This document shows, piece after piece, positions 8,581-16,975 of a stretch of 64,000 nt of DNA. A program made the position numbers and the translations under genes. Under the pieces are notes generated by a model that was not told the DNA's origin, did no database searches, and saw nothing but the letters and a program-made list of their open reading frames with translations. Within the stretch, counting starts at the first letter, position 1. Each line of letters starts with the position of its first letter. The stretch comes from Amaricoccus sp003258405 (GTDB lineage: Bacteria > Pseudomonadota > Alphaproteobacteria > Rhodobacterales > Rhodobacteraceae): positions 3,224,001 through 3,288,000 of the forward strand of contig NZ_CP171225.1 of NCBI RefSeq assembly GCF_043226085.1. The letters run 5' to 3'.

Positions 8581-9555
8581 TCACTCCACCGTGTCGGTCG
8601 AGCCGCGCTCGCGGTAGGGCGTGGTGTTGTAGAGCGCCCGGTAGCATTTGGAGAAATGCGAGGGCGATGCGAAGCCGCAGGCCAGCGCCACGTTGATGAC
8701 GCTCATGTCGGTCTGGAGGAGAAGGTTCCGCGCCTTCTGGAGCCGCAGCTCCATGTAGTAGCGCTTCGGGCTGCGGTTGAGATAGCGCCGGAACAGCCGC
8801 TCGAGTTGCCGGGTCGAGAGATCGGCATCCTGCGCCAGGACCGAGGGCGAGACCGGCTCCTCGATGTTGTCCTCCATGCGCTGGATGATCGCGGCAAGCT
8901 TCGGATGCCGCACCCCGATCCGTGTCGGGATCGAGAGCCGCTGTTCCTCTTTCCCGGAGCGGACCGACGTGTGGATGAGCTGATCGGCCACCATGTTGGC
9001 AAGCTCGGTGCCGTGCCGCCGGGCGATCAGCGTGAGCATGAGATCGATCGAGGCGGTGCCGCCCGAGGCGGTATAGCGGTTCTGGTCGATCACGAAGATG
9101 GTCTCCGTGAGATCGACATCCGGGTATTCCTCCTCGAAGCTCGCGCGGTTTTCCCAGTGGATCGTGCAGCGCCGGCCCTCGAGCAATCCGGCCTCGGCGA
9201 GCACCTGCGCGCCGGTGCAGAGCCCGCCCATGGCAATGCCCTTGCGGCTCTCGCGGCGGAGCCAGGTCAGCACCGGCCGCGTGGTCGCCTGCCGGACATT
9301 CACGCCGCCCACCACGATCACCGTGGCCTCACGGCCGATCTCGTCGAGCGGGCCGTCCGTGCCGACCGGAATACCCGAGGAGGAAACGACGGGCGCACCC
9401 GTCTCGCTGATGACGCGCCAGTCGTAGAGCTTCTGTCCCGACATCCGGTTGGCAAGCCGGAGCGGCTCCACCCCGCCCGAAAACGCGCTGAGCGTGAAAT
9501 TCGGGAGAAGCAGAAAGACGAAGCGATCGGGTCTTTGCTCGGGTTCCGCGGCCAT
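8581..9555 (-). CDS. GlxA-family transcriptional regulator (DJ-1/PfpI-like plus AraC HTH)
   Basis: This 324-residue protein is read from ATG 9555; the frame stays open further upstream over aroG, but that part is antisense to a conserved enzyme and is left out. Residues 10-200 form a class I amidotransferase-like (DJ-1/PfpI) sensor domain: FVFLLLPNFTLSAFSGGVEP, then GGLCTGAQVLAEAGLL with a nucleophile-like Cys. Residues 220-320 are an AraC-type double HTH, with VALACGFASPSHFSKCYR in the second helix pair. Relatives control glycine betaine/carnitine, arginine or related amino-acid catabolism. Here the flanking genes (sugar dehydrogenase, DAHP synthase) give no hint of a target. Confidence 0.88.
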   Translation of the reverse strand: MAAEPEQRPDRFVFLLLPNFTLSAFSGGVEPLRLANRMSGQKLYDWRVISETGAPVVSSSGIPVGTDGPLDEIGREATVIVVGGVNVRQATTRPVLTWLRRESRKGIAMGGLCTGAQVLAEAGLLEGRRCTIHWENRASFEEEYPDVDLTETIFVIDQNRYTASGGTASIDLMLTLIARRHGTELANMVADQLIHTSVRSGKEEQRLSIPTRIGVRHPKLAAIIQRMEDNIEEPVSPSVLAQDADLSTRQLERLFRRYLNRSPKRYYMELRLQKARNLLLQTDMSVINVALACGFASPSHFSKCYRALYNTTPYRERGSTDTVE

Positions 9556-9708
9556 CCGGCTTGGGTCCTGACTGGTTGCCGAGGCCGAGCTTGATCCGCC
9601 GCGATTTGCCCGGTCAAGTCGAAAACACGAGAGGGACGGGTATGGAAAAAATCCTGGGCCTCGCATATAGGGGGAGCCCCGAATCAAGAAACCGCAGGGA
9701 GCGAAGCG

Positions 9709-11079
9709 ATGTGCGCCGATTGGACTAAATCCGCGTGGCGGTCGAAACCGCGGGTCCAGATGCCGGACTATCCGGATGCACAGGGCCTCGAGGAAGTCGA
9801 GGGCAAGCTCGCGAGCTATCCGCCGCTCGTCTTTGCCGGAGAGGCCCGCAGGCTTCGCCAGGAGCTCGCCGAGGCCTCCGAGGGCCGGGCCTTCCTGCTC
9901 CAGGGCGGTGACTGCGCCGAGAGCTTTGCCGAGTTCCGCGCCGACAATATCCGCGACACCTTCAAGGTGATGCTGCAGATGGCCGTGGTGCTCACCTTCG
10001 GCGCCAGATGCCCCGTGGTGAAGATCGGCCGCATGGCCGGCCAGTTCGCCAAGCCGCGCTCTGCCGGGACCGAGACCATCGGTGGCGTCGAGCTGCCCTC
10101 CTATCGCGGCGACATCATCAACGGGTTCGACTTCACCGCCGAGGCGCGCGTGCCGGATCCGAACCGCATGCTTCAGGCCTATACCCAGGCGGCGGCGACG
10201 CTGAACCTGCTCCGGGCCTTCAGCCAGGGCGGCTTTGCGGACATCAACCGGGTGCATTCCTGGACGCTCGACTTCACCGCCGGTGAGGAAGGCTATGCCG
10301 AATATCGCGAGCTTGCCGACCGCATCTCGGAATCGCTCGAGTTCATGACCGCGGCCGGGGTGAACGGGAGCAATTCCGACGCCCTGCACCGGGTGAATTA
10401 CTACACCTCCCACGAGGCGCTGCTGCTCGAATACGAGGAGGCGCTTTGCCGCGTCGATTCGACGACCGGAATTCCGATTGCGGGCTCGGGCCACATGCTC
10501 TGGATCGGCGACCGCACACGGCAGGTCGATGGCGCGCATGTGGAATTCTGCCGCGGGGTGCAGAACCCGATCGGGCTCAAGTGCGGGCCCTCGATCACCG
10601 AGAGCGATCTGCTGCGGCTGATCGACAAGCTCAACCCGAAGAACGAGGCGGGCCGGCTCACGCTCATCGCCCGCTTCGGCGCGGGGCAGGTGGGCGAGCA
10701 TCTGCCGCGGCTCATCCGGGCGGTGGAGCGCGAGGGGCGCAAGGTGCTCTGGTCCTGCGATCCGATGCACGGCAACACGATCAAGTCGGAAACCGGCTAC
10801 AAGACCCGGCCGTTCGAGCGGGTGCTCCGCGAGGTGCGCGAGTTCTTCGCGATCCATGCCGCCGAGGGCACGATCCCGGGCGGGGTGCATTTCGAGATGA
10901 CCGGCCGGGACGTGACGGAATGCACCGGCGGGGTGCGGGCGGTGACCGACGAGACGCTCTCGGACCGTTATCACACCGCGTGCGACCCGCGGCTCAATGC
11001 CTCGCAGTCGCTCGAGCTTGCCTTCCTCGTGGCGGACATGCTCCACAACCGGCTGCGTGCGCAGCGGGCGGCGGTATGA
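9709..11079 (+). CDS. aroG: Class II 3-deoxy-7-phosphoheptulonate (DAHP) synthase
   Basis: This 456-residue enzyme catalyses the first step of the shikimate pathway (phosphoenolpyruvate plus erythrose 4-phosphate). It belongs to the plant/mycobacterial type II family: WRSKPRVQMPDY at residues 10-21, LLQGGDCAESFAEF (C69 is a metal ligand), RFGAGQVGEHLPRLI, and WSCDPMHGNT near the C-terminus. Length matches the family (about 450-460). ATG 9709 follows a GGGAGCGAAG ribosome site. There is no N-terminal extension or fused chorismate mutase. serB follows 37 bases later on the same strand, so the two may be co-transcribed. Confidence 0.95.
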   Translation: MCADWTKSAWRSKPRVQMPDYPDAQGLEEVEGKLASYPPLVFAGEARRLRQELAEASEGRAFLLQGGDCAESFAEFRADNIRDTFKVMLQMAVVLTFGARCPVVKIGRMAGQFAKPRSAGTETIGGVELPSYRGDIINGFDFTAEARVPDPNRMLQAYTQAAATLNLLRAFSQGGFADINRVHSWTLDFTAGEEGYAEYRELADRISESLEFMTAAGVNGSNSDALHRVNYYTSHEALLLEYEEALCRVDSTTGIPIAGSGHMLWIGDRTRQVDGAHVEFCRGVQNPIGLKCGPSITESDLLRLIDKLNPKNEAGRLTLIARFGAGQVGEHLPRLIRAVEREGRKVLWSCDPMHGNTIKSETGYKTRPFERVLREVREFFAIHAAEGTIPGGVHFEMTGRDVTECTGGVRAVTDETLSDRYHTACDPRLNASQSLELAFLVADMLHNRLRAQRAAV

Positions 11080-11116
11080 GGGCACTTCGGCGCGGCGGCC
11101 GGGCGGAGAGCGCGGC

Positions 11117-12001
11117 GTGAACGGCTACAGATCCCTCGTTCTGACCGCCGCGGCGGGGGTCAGCGACGAAACCGTCGGGGCCGCGCTCGAGGCGCTGCGG
11201 ATGGCGGGGCTCCCTGCCGGTGCGCCGCGCAGGCTCGGGCGGACGGCGGTCCGGGTGGCCTTTGCGGGCTATCTTCCGACCGGGCTCAGCGCCACGGCGC
11301 TGGTGGCCGGGCGGCCGGTCGATGCCAATATCGCGCCCGGTGCCACCGATTGCGGCCTTTTCATCGCCGACATGGATTCGACGATGATTGCGGTCGAATG
11401 CATCGACGAGCTGGCGGATTTCGCCGGGGTGAAGGACCGGGTTTCGGCGATCACCGAGCGGGCGATGCGGGGGGAGCTCGATTTCGAGGGCGCGCTCATC
11501 GAGCGCGTCGCGCTGCTCCGCGGGCTGCCGGAGGCCGATCTCGCCGCCTGCCATGCGCAGCGGGTGAAGCTCAATCCCGGCGCGCGGCGGCTCGTGCAGA
11601 CCATGAACCGCCGCGGCGCGGTCACGGCGCTGGTGTCGGGCGGGTTCACCTATTTCTCGGGCCGGGTCGCCAAGGAGGCCGGGTTCCAGATCCATCAGGC
11701 CAACGAGCTGCTGTTCGAGAACGGCAAGCTCACCGGGGATGTGGCGCGGCCGATCCTTGGCCGGGCGGCGAAGCACGAGGCGCTGAACCGGATCTGCAGC
11801 GCGCATGGGCTGCTTCCGGCGGAGGCGATCGCGGCCGGGGACGGGGCGAACGACCTCTCGATGATCGAGGCGGCGGGGATCGGGGTGGCCTACCACGCGA
11901 AACCGGCGCTGGCGGAGGCCGCGGACGTGCGGCTCGAGCATTCGGACCTGACCGCGATCCTCGCGCTGCAGGGCATTCCGGAAACGGAGTGGGTGGCCTG
12001 A
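11117..12001 (+). CDS. serB: Phosphoserine phosphatase
   Basis: This 294-residue HAD enzyme releases serine from O-phosphoserine, the last step of serine biosynthesis. GTG 11117 is taken as the start; an open extension upstream overlaps aroG and is not homologous. The catalytic DxDST motif is ADMDSTMIAVECIDELADF with D85 as nucleophile and D87 as acid/base. Motif II is VSGGFTYFSG and motif III is AAGDGANDLSM near the C-terminus. The N-terminal 80 residues form the regulatory region typical of alphaproteobacterial SerB. It lies 37 bases after the DAHP synthase gene. No clear U-tract terminator follows. Confidence 0.95.
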   Translation: MNGYRSLVLTAAAGVSDETVGAALEALRMAGLPAGAPRRLGRTAVRVAFAGYLPTGLSATALVAGRPVDANIAPGATDCGLFIADMDSTMIAVECIDELADFAGVKDRVSAITERAMRGELDFEGALIERVALLRGLPEADLAACHAQRVKLNPGARRLVQTMNRRGAVTALVSGGFTYFSGRVAKEAGFQIHQANELLFENGKLTGDVARPILGRAAKHEALNRICSAHGLLPAEAIAAGDGANDLSMIEAAGIGVAYHAKPALAEAADVRLEHSDLTAILALQGIPETEWVA

Positions 12002-12299
12002 TCGAGGGCCGCCCGACCCCGGGCGGAGGGCGATTTCCGGGGCGTGATATCACGGTGAAAACAGGGCGTTTCACCGTGAAAATCTCAAAACGCCATTGGA
12101 ATCATTGAATTTTCGTAGTTAACATATCATGAATGGCGCGGGGGCGAGCCTTTGCGGCGCAAGCCGGGCGTGGCCGTGATGTGCGGGAGCGGTCGCCCTG
12201 ATGCGGTGGTGAGCCGATGCGGGCGCCGGGATCGGGGCGCCGGGATCGGGGGACATCGCCGTGGGGCCTGCGCCTAGGGAGCGCCGAAGCCCCGGGCGG
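12002..12299. repeat. Convergent intergenic region with GTGA/TCAC dyad array (core 12044-12079)
   Basis: The 298 bases between the serB stop and the stop of the PAS gene hold no convincing gene. They do hold an ordered array. GTGATATCAC (12044-12053) is a perfect palindrome. TCACGGTGA (12050-12058) and TCACCGTGA (12071-12079) are two 4-1-4 dyads whose centres are 21 bases apart, two helical turns. TCACGGTGAAA and TTTCACCGTGA also form a perfect 11-bp inverted repeat around an 8-base spacer. No U tract follows on either strand, so it is not a canonical terminator. The A/T-rich stretch that follows (about 12080-12130) could be a promoter. Function unknown: operator, small-RNA promoter or bidirectional hairpin. 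Confidence 0.45.
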
Positions 12300-12950
12300 T
12301 CACTTGCCGTCGATGATGCGGAGCTTGGGGCCGCCGTTGCGGGGGCGGTTCGGCGCGTCGGGGTTGCCCTCGATCGAGCGGAGCTGCGGGGACTTGACGG
12401 GCGCGTGGGCAAAACCCGCCTGCTCCTCGGCGAAGCCCGGCAGCGGCTGCTTCGGCTCGACGCCCTGGCTGGGCTCGATCGGCGTGACGCAGACGTCGCG
12501 GATCATGAAGGAGAGCGGCGGGGCGAAGAGATCACCGCGGCCGGAGACACCGCCGAGCACGCGGTTGATGTCGCCGAAATCGCTCCGGAGCGGCATGAGC
12601 AGCATCGCGGCGTCATAGGTGCCGGAGCGGTTCGGCGCCTCGAGCTTGAGCTCGACCACGGCGGGCTCGTTCATCACCACCTGGAGCAGGCGCTCGAAGC
12701 GCTGGCGGTCGACCTCGTCGATGAGGTAGCCCGGCTGCATGCCACGCACCTCCATGCCCATCATCTCGCAGATCTTCATGCCGGCGAGGCGGATGCGCAT
12801 GTTGTTCTCGCCGATCTTCTCGATGATGAACATGTTTTCGAGCGCGGACTCGAACTGGCGCGGGTCGATCTCGGCCCGATAGGGTGCGATCCGCCCGGCG
12901 CGGAGGCGTTCCCAGTAGGACTTGAGCGATGACAGCATGAGATCGTTCAT
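12300..12950 (-). CDS. PAS-domain protein of unknown function
   Basis: This 216-residue protein starts at ATG 12950. Residues 10-150 look like the PAS-fold family (PAS_5 type) common in alphaproteobacteria: YWERLRAGRIAPYRAEIDP, then ENMFIIEKIGENNMRIRLAG, and a conserved basic/aromatic core. These single-domain proteins often lack an output domain and their ligands are unknown. The last 60 residues are Pro/Gln/Glu-rich and probably disordered. The gene stands alone and diverges from yicC across a 188-base A/T-rich intergenic region (12951-13138), where both promoters should lie; I see no clear operator there. Confidence 0.8.
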   Translation of the reverse strand: MNDLMLSSLKSYWERLRAGRIAPYRAEIDPRQFESALENMFIIEKIGENNMRIRLAGMKICEMMGMEVRGMQPGYLIDEVDRQRFERLLQVVMNEPAVVELKLEAPNRSGTYDAAMLLMPLRSDFGDINRVLGGVSGRGDLFAPPLSFMIRDVCVTPIEPSQGVEPKQPLPGFAEEQAGFAHAPVKSPQLRSIEGNPDAPNRPRNGGPKLRIIDGK

Positions 12951-13138
12951 CTGTTTTCCGACCGATGTTGCGCCGCCGGGAGGGTCATACCCATGACCAC
13001 GGGCGGTTGGTAAACGATTTCTTTATACGATATACGACGAACCTCGCAATGTCGCGCCCTTTGCTTAGGCTTCCTTAATTTGCGTAAAAATTTGGCTAAG
13101 ATTCGCGGCGGCAGGCGGCTTTTCGGCACGGGGGGAAA

Positions 13139-14035
13139 ATGACGTTTCAGTCGATGACGGGCTTCGCATCGCTCGCGGGCGCGGCGGGGGAGTTCCAGTG
13201 GGTCTGGGAGGTGCGGAGCGTGAACGGCCGCGGGCTCGACCTGCGCCTCAGGCTGCCCGACGGGTTCGAGGCGCTCGAGGCGCCGGTCCGCGCGGAGTTC
13301 GGCCGCCTGTTCAGCCGCGGCTCGATCACCGTCGGGCTGAAGCTTGCCGGCATCGGCGCCCAGGCGGTGCCGCGGGTCAACCGGGCGCAGCTCGAGGCGA
13401 CGCTGGCGGCCGCGCAGGAGGTCGCCGATCTCGCCGCCGCGCGGGAGATGCCGCTCGCGCCCTTTTCGGCGCTGGACCTGCTCGGGTTCCGCAACGTGCT
13501 CGAGATCGAGGCCGCGCCCCTGGCGGAGAACACCGAGGTGCTGGCCGCGGTGACGGCTGAGATCGGGCCGCTGGCGGCGGCGCTGGCCGAGGCCCGCGCG
13601 CAGGAAGGCGCCGGGCTCCGAACGCTGCTCGCCGAGCGGGTGGACCGGATCGCGGAGCTTGCAGCGGCGGCGCGGGAGACGGCGGAGGTGCGTGCCGCCC
13701 GGCGCGGCACGGTGCTGCGCGAGCGGGTGCAGGCGCTGCTCGAGTCGACGGCGATCGCCGATGAGGCGCGGCTTTCCCAGGAACTTGCGCTCATCGCGGT
13801 AAAGGCGGACGTTTCCGAGGAGATCGACCGGCTCGAGACCCATGTCGTGGCGGCGCGCGATCTGCTTGGCGGCGAGGGCCCGCGCGGCCGGCGGCTCGAT
13901 TTCCTGACCCAGGAATTCAACCGCGAGGCCAACACGCTCTGCTCGAAGGCCGGTGCGACCGATTTGACGGCGATCGGTTTGGAGATGAAAGTGGTGATCG
14001 ATCAGATGCGGGAGCAGGTACAGAATGTGGAGTAG
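13139..14035 (+). CDS. YicC-family endoribonuclease
   Basis: This 298-residue protein starts at ATG 13139 with the family N-terminus MTFQSMTGFAS, followed by the conserved VRSVNGRGLDLRLRLP. The C-terminal DUF1732 part has AVKADVSEEIDRLETHV and RRLDFLTQEFNREANTLCSK, which carry the acidic residues thought to bind metal. YicC/YloC proteins are endoribonucleases with roles in small-RNA turnover and stationary-phase survival. The gene is next to gmk, with a 3-base gap, an arrangement conserved in many bacteria. A shadow frame on the other strand runs through this gene and is rejected. Confidence 0.92.
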   Translation: MTFQSMTGFASLAGAAGEFQWVWEVRSVNGRGLDLRLRLPDGFEALEAPVRAEFGRLFSRGSITVGLKLAGIGAQAVPRVNRAQLEATLAAAQEVADLAAAREMPLAPFSALDLLGFRNVLEIEAAPLAENTEVLAAVTAEIGPLAAALAEARAQEGAGLRTLLAERVDRIAELAAAARETAEVRAARRGTVLRERVQALLESTAIADEARLSQELALIAVKADVSEEIDRLETHVVAARDLLGGEGPRGRRLDFLTQEFNREANTLCSKAGATDLTAIGLEMKVVIDQMREQVQNVE

Positions 14036-14038
14036 CGC

Positions 14039-14707
14039 ATGAAAGCGGAGGCCGGGATGCAGAAGCCGAAGCGCCGGGGCCTTCTCATCATTCTGTCCTC
14101 GCCGTCGGGGGCGGGGAAATCGACGCTCTCGCGGCGGCTGCTGGAGGTCGATCCCGAGATGCGGTTCTCGGTTTCGGCCACGACCCGGCCGCCGCGGCCG
14201 GGCGAGCAGGACGGGCGGGACTATTTCTTCAAGAGCCGCCGCGAGTTCGAGACGATGGTCGAGGCGGGCGAGATGCTCGAATACGCCGAGGTCTTCGGCA
14301 ACTTCTACGGCACGCCGCGCGCGCCGGTGGAGGCGGCGACCCGGGAGGGGCAGGACGTGCTCTTCGACGTGGACTGGCAGGGCGGGCAGCAGATCCGCAA
14401 CTCGCCGCTCGCCGACAGCGTCGTCTCGATCTTCATCCTGCCGCCCTCGATCGCCGAGCTGGAGAGCCGGCTGCGGGCGCGCGGCCAGGACAGCGGCGAG
14501 GTGGTGGCAAGCCGGATGGCGAAATCGCGGGACGAGATCAGCCACTGGGCCGAATACGACTATGTGCTCGTCAACGAGACGCTCTCGACCTGCGAGGCGG
14601 AGCTGCGCGCGATCATCGAGGCCGAGCGGCTGCGCCGGGAGCGCAGGCCGGACCTCATGGTGCTGGTGAACCAGATGAACCGTGAATTCGAGGAGAGATT
14701 GACATGA
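14039..14707 (+). CDS. gmk: Guanylate kinase
   Basis: This enzyme phosphorylates GMP to GDP in purine nucleotide supply. The Walker A loop is SSPSGAGKST, followed by the GMP-binding region with SATTRPPRPGEQDGRDYFF and VDWQGGQQIR. ATG 14039 gives 222 residues (GGAG 6 bases upstream). ATG 14057, with a GGAGG site 5 bases upstream, gives 216 residues and fits the family N-terminus slightly better; both are possible. The stop overlaps the start of the carbonic anhydrase-like gene as ATGA, so yicC, gmk and that gene form one translationally coupled operon. Confidence 0.95.
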   Translation: MKAEAGMQKPKRRGLLIILSSPSGAGKSTLSRRLLEVDPEMRFSVSATTRPPRPGEQDGRDYFFKSRREFETMVEAGEMLEYAEVFGNFYGTPRAPVEAATREGQDVLFDVDWQGGQQIRNSPLADSVVSIFILPPSIAELESRLRARGQDSGEVVASRMAKSRDEISHWAEYDYVLVNETLSTCEAELRAIIEAERLRRERRPDLMVLVNQMNREFEERLT

Positions 14708-15252
14708 GCCTCTATGCTCTCGACGGCATTGCGCCGAAGCTGCCGGAGGACGGCGATGCCTGGGTGGCGCCGGGTGCGCGGCTCATGGGCCGTGTCGAGC
14801 TCCGCAAGGGCGCCTCGGTCTGGTTCAACGCGGTGCTGCGCGGCGACAACGAGCCGATCATCGTCGGCGCGGATTCGAACGTGCAGGACGGCAGCGTGCT
14901 GCACACGGACATGGGCTTTCCGCTCACCATCGGGCGCTGCTGCACCATCGGGCACATGGCGATCCTGCATGGCTGCACCATCGGGGATTTCAGCCTGATC
15001 GGCATGGGGGCGACGGTGCTCAATGGCGCAGTGATCGGGAGGAACGCGCTGGTGGGCGCGGGCGCGCTGGTGACCGAGGGCAAGGAGATCCCCGAGGGCA
15101 CGCTCGCGGTCGGCCGCCCGGCGAAGGTGGTGCGCGAGCTGAGCGCGGAGGAGATCGAGGGGCTTGCGAAGTCGGCGGAGCGCTACCGTGCGAACATGCA
15201 GCGCTTCCGCATCGGGCTCAAGCCGGCTGGGGTGCTCGCGCCTGCAGGCTGA
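14704..15252 (+). CDS. Gamma-type carbonic anhydrase-like hexapeptide protein
   Basis: This 182-residue left-handed beta-helix protein has repeated hexapeptides. The three zinc ligands of the gamma carbonic anhydrase family are in place: H67 (SVLHTD), H84 (IGHMAILHG) and H89. Proteins of this YrdA/PaaY-like group often show weak or redox-dependent carbonic anhydrase activity, so CO2 hydration is likely but not assured. The start ATG is inside the gmk stop. The 3' end overlaps the convergent chpT gene by 35 bases. Confidence 0.9.
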   Translation: MSLYALDGIAPKLPEDGDAWVAPGARLMGRVELRKGASVWFNAVLRGDNEPIIVGADSNVQDGSVLHTDMGFPLTIGRCCTIGHMAILHGCTIGDFSLIGMGATVLNGAVIGRNALVGAGALVTEGKEIPEGTLAVGRPAKVVRELSAEEIEGLAKSAERYRANMQRFRIGLKPAGVLAPAG

Positions 15253-15838
15253 CGGCGGCCTCGGCCTCGCCGAACCGGGCCTCGATCCCGAGGCCCGTCT
15301 GTTCGAGCGCCTCGCGCAGCATCGGGAACTGGATGCTTTCGGAGCGGGGCGCGGCGAGCGGGGTGCCGTCGGTGACATGGGCCCAGAGCTCGGCCGGGGC
15401 GGCGGTGCGCCGGCCTTCGACATTGAGCGAAATGGTATCCTCTGCCATCGAGACCCGCACGAGCCCGCCCATGGGCAGGCTCTTCTCGAGGCAGAGGATG
15501 GCGAGGAAGATGACCCGGCCGACCGGGCGGGGCAGGCTGCCGGAGCCGGCCTCCCAGGCCACGGTGAAGCGGCCGCTGTACATCGCCCGGGTGATCTCGG
15601 CCGCCTCGTCGCAGGAGAGCTCGGTGTCGGGATCGGCGGGGCCGAAGGCGATGCGGAAGAAGCGGATGCGGGCGAGCGCGTTCGCAAGGCTGTCGGTGAT
15701 GAGGTCGAGTTCGGGGCTCGCGGCGCCGCCGTTGGTCATCTGCAGAAGCTCGAGGCCGTTGCCGATGGCCCCGAGCGGGCTTATCAGATCGTGGCAGAAC
15801 CGTGCGCTTACCAGCGCACTGAGGTCGGTCGCGCTCAT
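15218..15838 (-). CDS. chpT: Histidine phosphotransferase ChpT
   Basis: This 206-residue protein starts at ATG 15838, 6 bases after a GGGAGGG site; the in-frame ATG 15853 has no such site. The N-terminal helix carries FCHDLISPLGAIGNGLELL with the phospho-accepting H16. The rest resembles a degenerate histidine-kinase ATPase domain without a functional nucleotide site, the ChpT architecture. In alphaproteobacteria ChpT relays phosphate from the hybrid kinase CckA to CtrA (and CpdR), which in Rhodobacterales governs motility and related traits. That fits the CtrA-like boxes at the flagellar promoters in this window. Its 3' end overlaps that of the carbonic anhydrase-like gene. Confidence 0.9.
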   Translation of the reverse strand: MSATDLSALVSARFCHDLISPLGAIGNGLELLQMTNGGAASPELDLITDSLANALARIRFFRIAFGPADPDTELSCDEAAEITRAMYSGRFTVAWEAGSGSLPRPVGRVIFLAILCLEKSLPMGGLVRVSMAEDTISLNVEGRRTAAPAELWAHVTDGTPLAAPRSESIQFPMLREALEQTGLGIEARFGEAEAAVSLQARAPQPA

Positions 15839-15868
15839 CGGCTGCCCTCCCATTCAACGAGGCATGAC

Positions 15869-16051
15869 TTGAACGAATTTCTCGAGCCCGGCAATCTCGT
15901 GCGCCATCCGGACATGCCGGACTGGGGGCTCGGGCAGGTGCAATCGGTCATCGGCAACAAGATCACTGTCAATTTCGAGCACGCAGGCAAGGTCGTCATA
16001 GATGGGTCCCGGATTGACCTCGTGCCGGAATTCGGCGGGCCTGAGGCCTGA
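15869..16051 (+). CDS. Small DUF3553 protein
   Basis: This 60-residue protein starts at TTG 15869, 6 bases after a GAGG site; no in-frame ATG is available. It begins NEFLEPGNLVRHPDMPDWGL and continues with GQVQSVIGNKITVNFEHAGK, the full length of the DUF3553 family. The composition suggests a small SH3-like or Tudor-like beta barrel. A related module is found near nucleic-acid enzymes such as UvrD-type helicases, but no function is established for the free-standing form. The gene diverges from chpT with a 30-base gap, so the two may share a promoter region. Confidence 0.8.
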   Translation: MNEFLEPGNLVRHPDMPDWGLGQVQSVIGNKITVNFEHAGKVVIDGSRIDLVPEFGGPEA

Positions 16052-16186
16052 GAAAAGAGACGTCACACACATTTCTTAATCGGTCGTAAATCGCCATGGG
16101 CGACTGGTCCAGCCCGCTGATGCGCTGCTATAGGGAGAGGGCCGCTCCTGAACTCCCGGCGGGCGGCAGAGTGATCGAAGGTGTGA

Positions 16187-16975
16187 ATGTCGTCGAAGCC
16201 GAACAACTACCACGTCAAGATTGCCGAGACGGAAGAGGAGCTTCTGGGCGCGCGCCGGCTGCGCTACCGGGTTTTCGTCGAGGAGATGGGGGCGAGCGCG
16301 CGGCCCGAGGAACACGCGCTGCGACAGGAGTGGGATGAGTTCGATCCGTATTTCGATCACCTGATCCTGCTCTCGCGCGAGGACGGCATCGAGGACCCGC
16401 TCGACCGGGTGGTCGGGGTCTACCGGCTCATGCGCGACGATGCGGCACGGGAGGGCATCGGCTTCTATGGCGCCGGCGAATACGATCTCTCGCCGATCCT
16501 GACCTCCGGGCGCAAGGCGCTGGAGCTCGGACGCTCCTGCGTGGCGCTGGCCCACCGGGGCGGGCTCGGGATGCATCTGCTCTGGAACGGGCTCGCGGGC
16601 TATGTGCTCGACCGCAACATCGAGATCCTCTTCGGGGTGGCGAGCTTTCACGGCACCGACCCCGCGCCGATCGCCGAGGCGCTGGCCTATCTCCACCACA
16701 CCCGCCTCGCGCCGCCGGAGCTGAGGGTGCGGGCGCTCGAGGGGCATTATCTTGACATGAACCTGCTGCCGGCGGCGGAGGTGGACGCCACCCGCGCGAG
16801 CCAGCAGATCCCGCCGCTCATCCGCTCCTATCTCCGGCTCGGCGGCTTCGTCGGCGACGGGGCCTTCGTCGATCATGATTTCAACACCATCGATGTCTGC
16901 GTCGTCATGGATACCGTCCGCATGACCGAGAGCCACCGCCGCTTCTACGAGCGCAACCGGAGTGTGGCCCGGTGA
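16187..16975 (+). CDS. olsB: L-ornithine N-alpha-acyltransferase OlsB
   Basis: This 262-residue protein is of the OlsB family, a GNAT-like fold that transfers a 3-hydroxy fatty acyl group from acyl carrier protein to ornithine, the first step of ornithine lipid synthesis. Typical segments are LGARRLRYRVFVEEM (residues about 20-34), GVYRLMRDD, ALELGRSCVALAHRGG and LFGVASFHGTDP. olsA follows directly, its GTG start overlapping the olsB stop by four bases, which gives the two-gene pathway OlsB then OlsA. Ornithine lipids are phosphorus-free membrane lipids, often important when phosphate is scarce. A second OlsB-like gene lies at 19112-19879. Confidence 0.93.
   Translation: MSSKPNNYHVKIAETEEELLGARRLRYRVFVEEMGASARPEEHALRQEWDEFDPYFDHLILLSREDGIEDPLDRVVGVYRLMRDDAAREGIGFYGAGEYDLSPILTSGRKALELGRSCVALAHRGGLGMHLLWNGLAGYVLDRNIEILFGVASFHGTDPAPIAEALAYLHHTRLAPPELRVRALEGHYLDMNLLPAAEVDATRASQQIPPLIRSYLRLGGFVGDGAFVDHDFNTIDVCVVMDTVRMTESHRRFYERNRSVAR

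Noticed and set aside
8581..11085. 834-codon minus-strand frame joining the GlxA-like regulator to the antisense of aroG
   Set aside because: Only the part from ATG 9555 has homologous character; the upstream part is antisense to the DAHP synthase gene.
13064..13090. TTAG-N6-TTAA and TTAA-N7-AAAA as CtrA boxes between the PAS gene and yicC
   Set aside because: Wrong spacing in the first and a poor second half in the other; the region is simply A/T-rich.
12947..14545. 532-codon minus-strand frame opposite yicC and gmk
   Set aside because: Arginine/histidine-rich shadow of two conserved genes, no domain.
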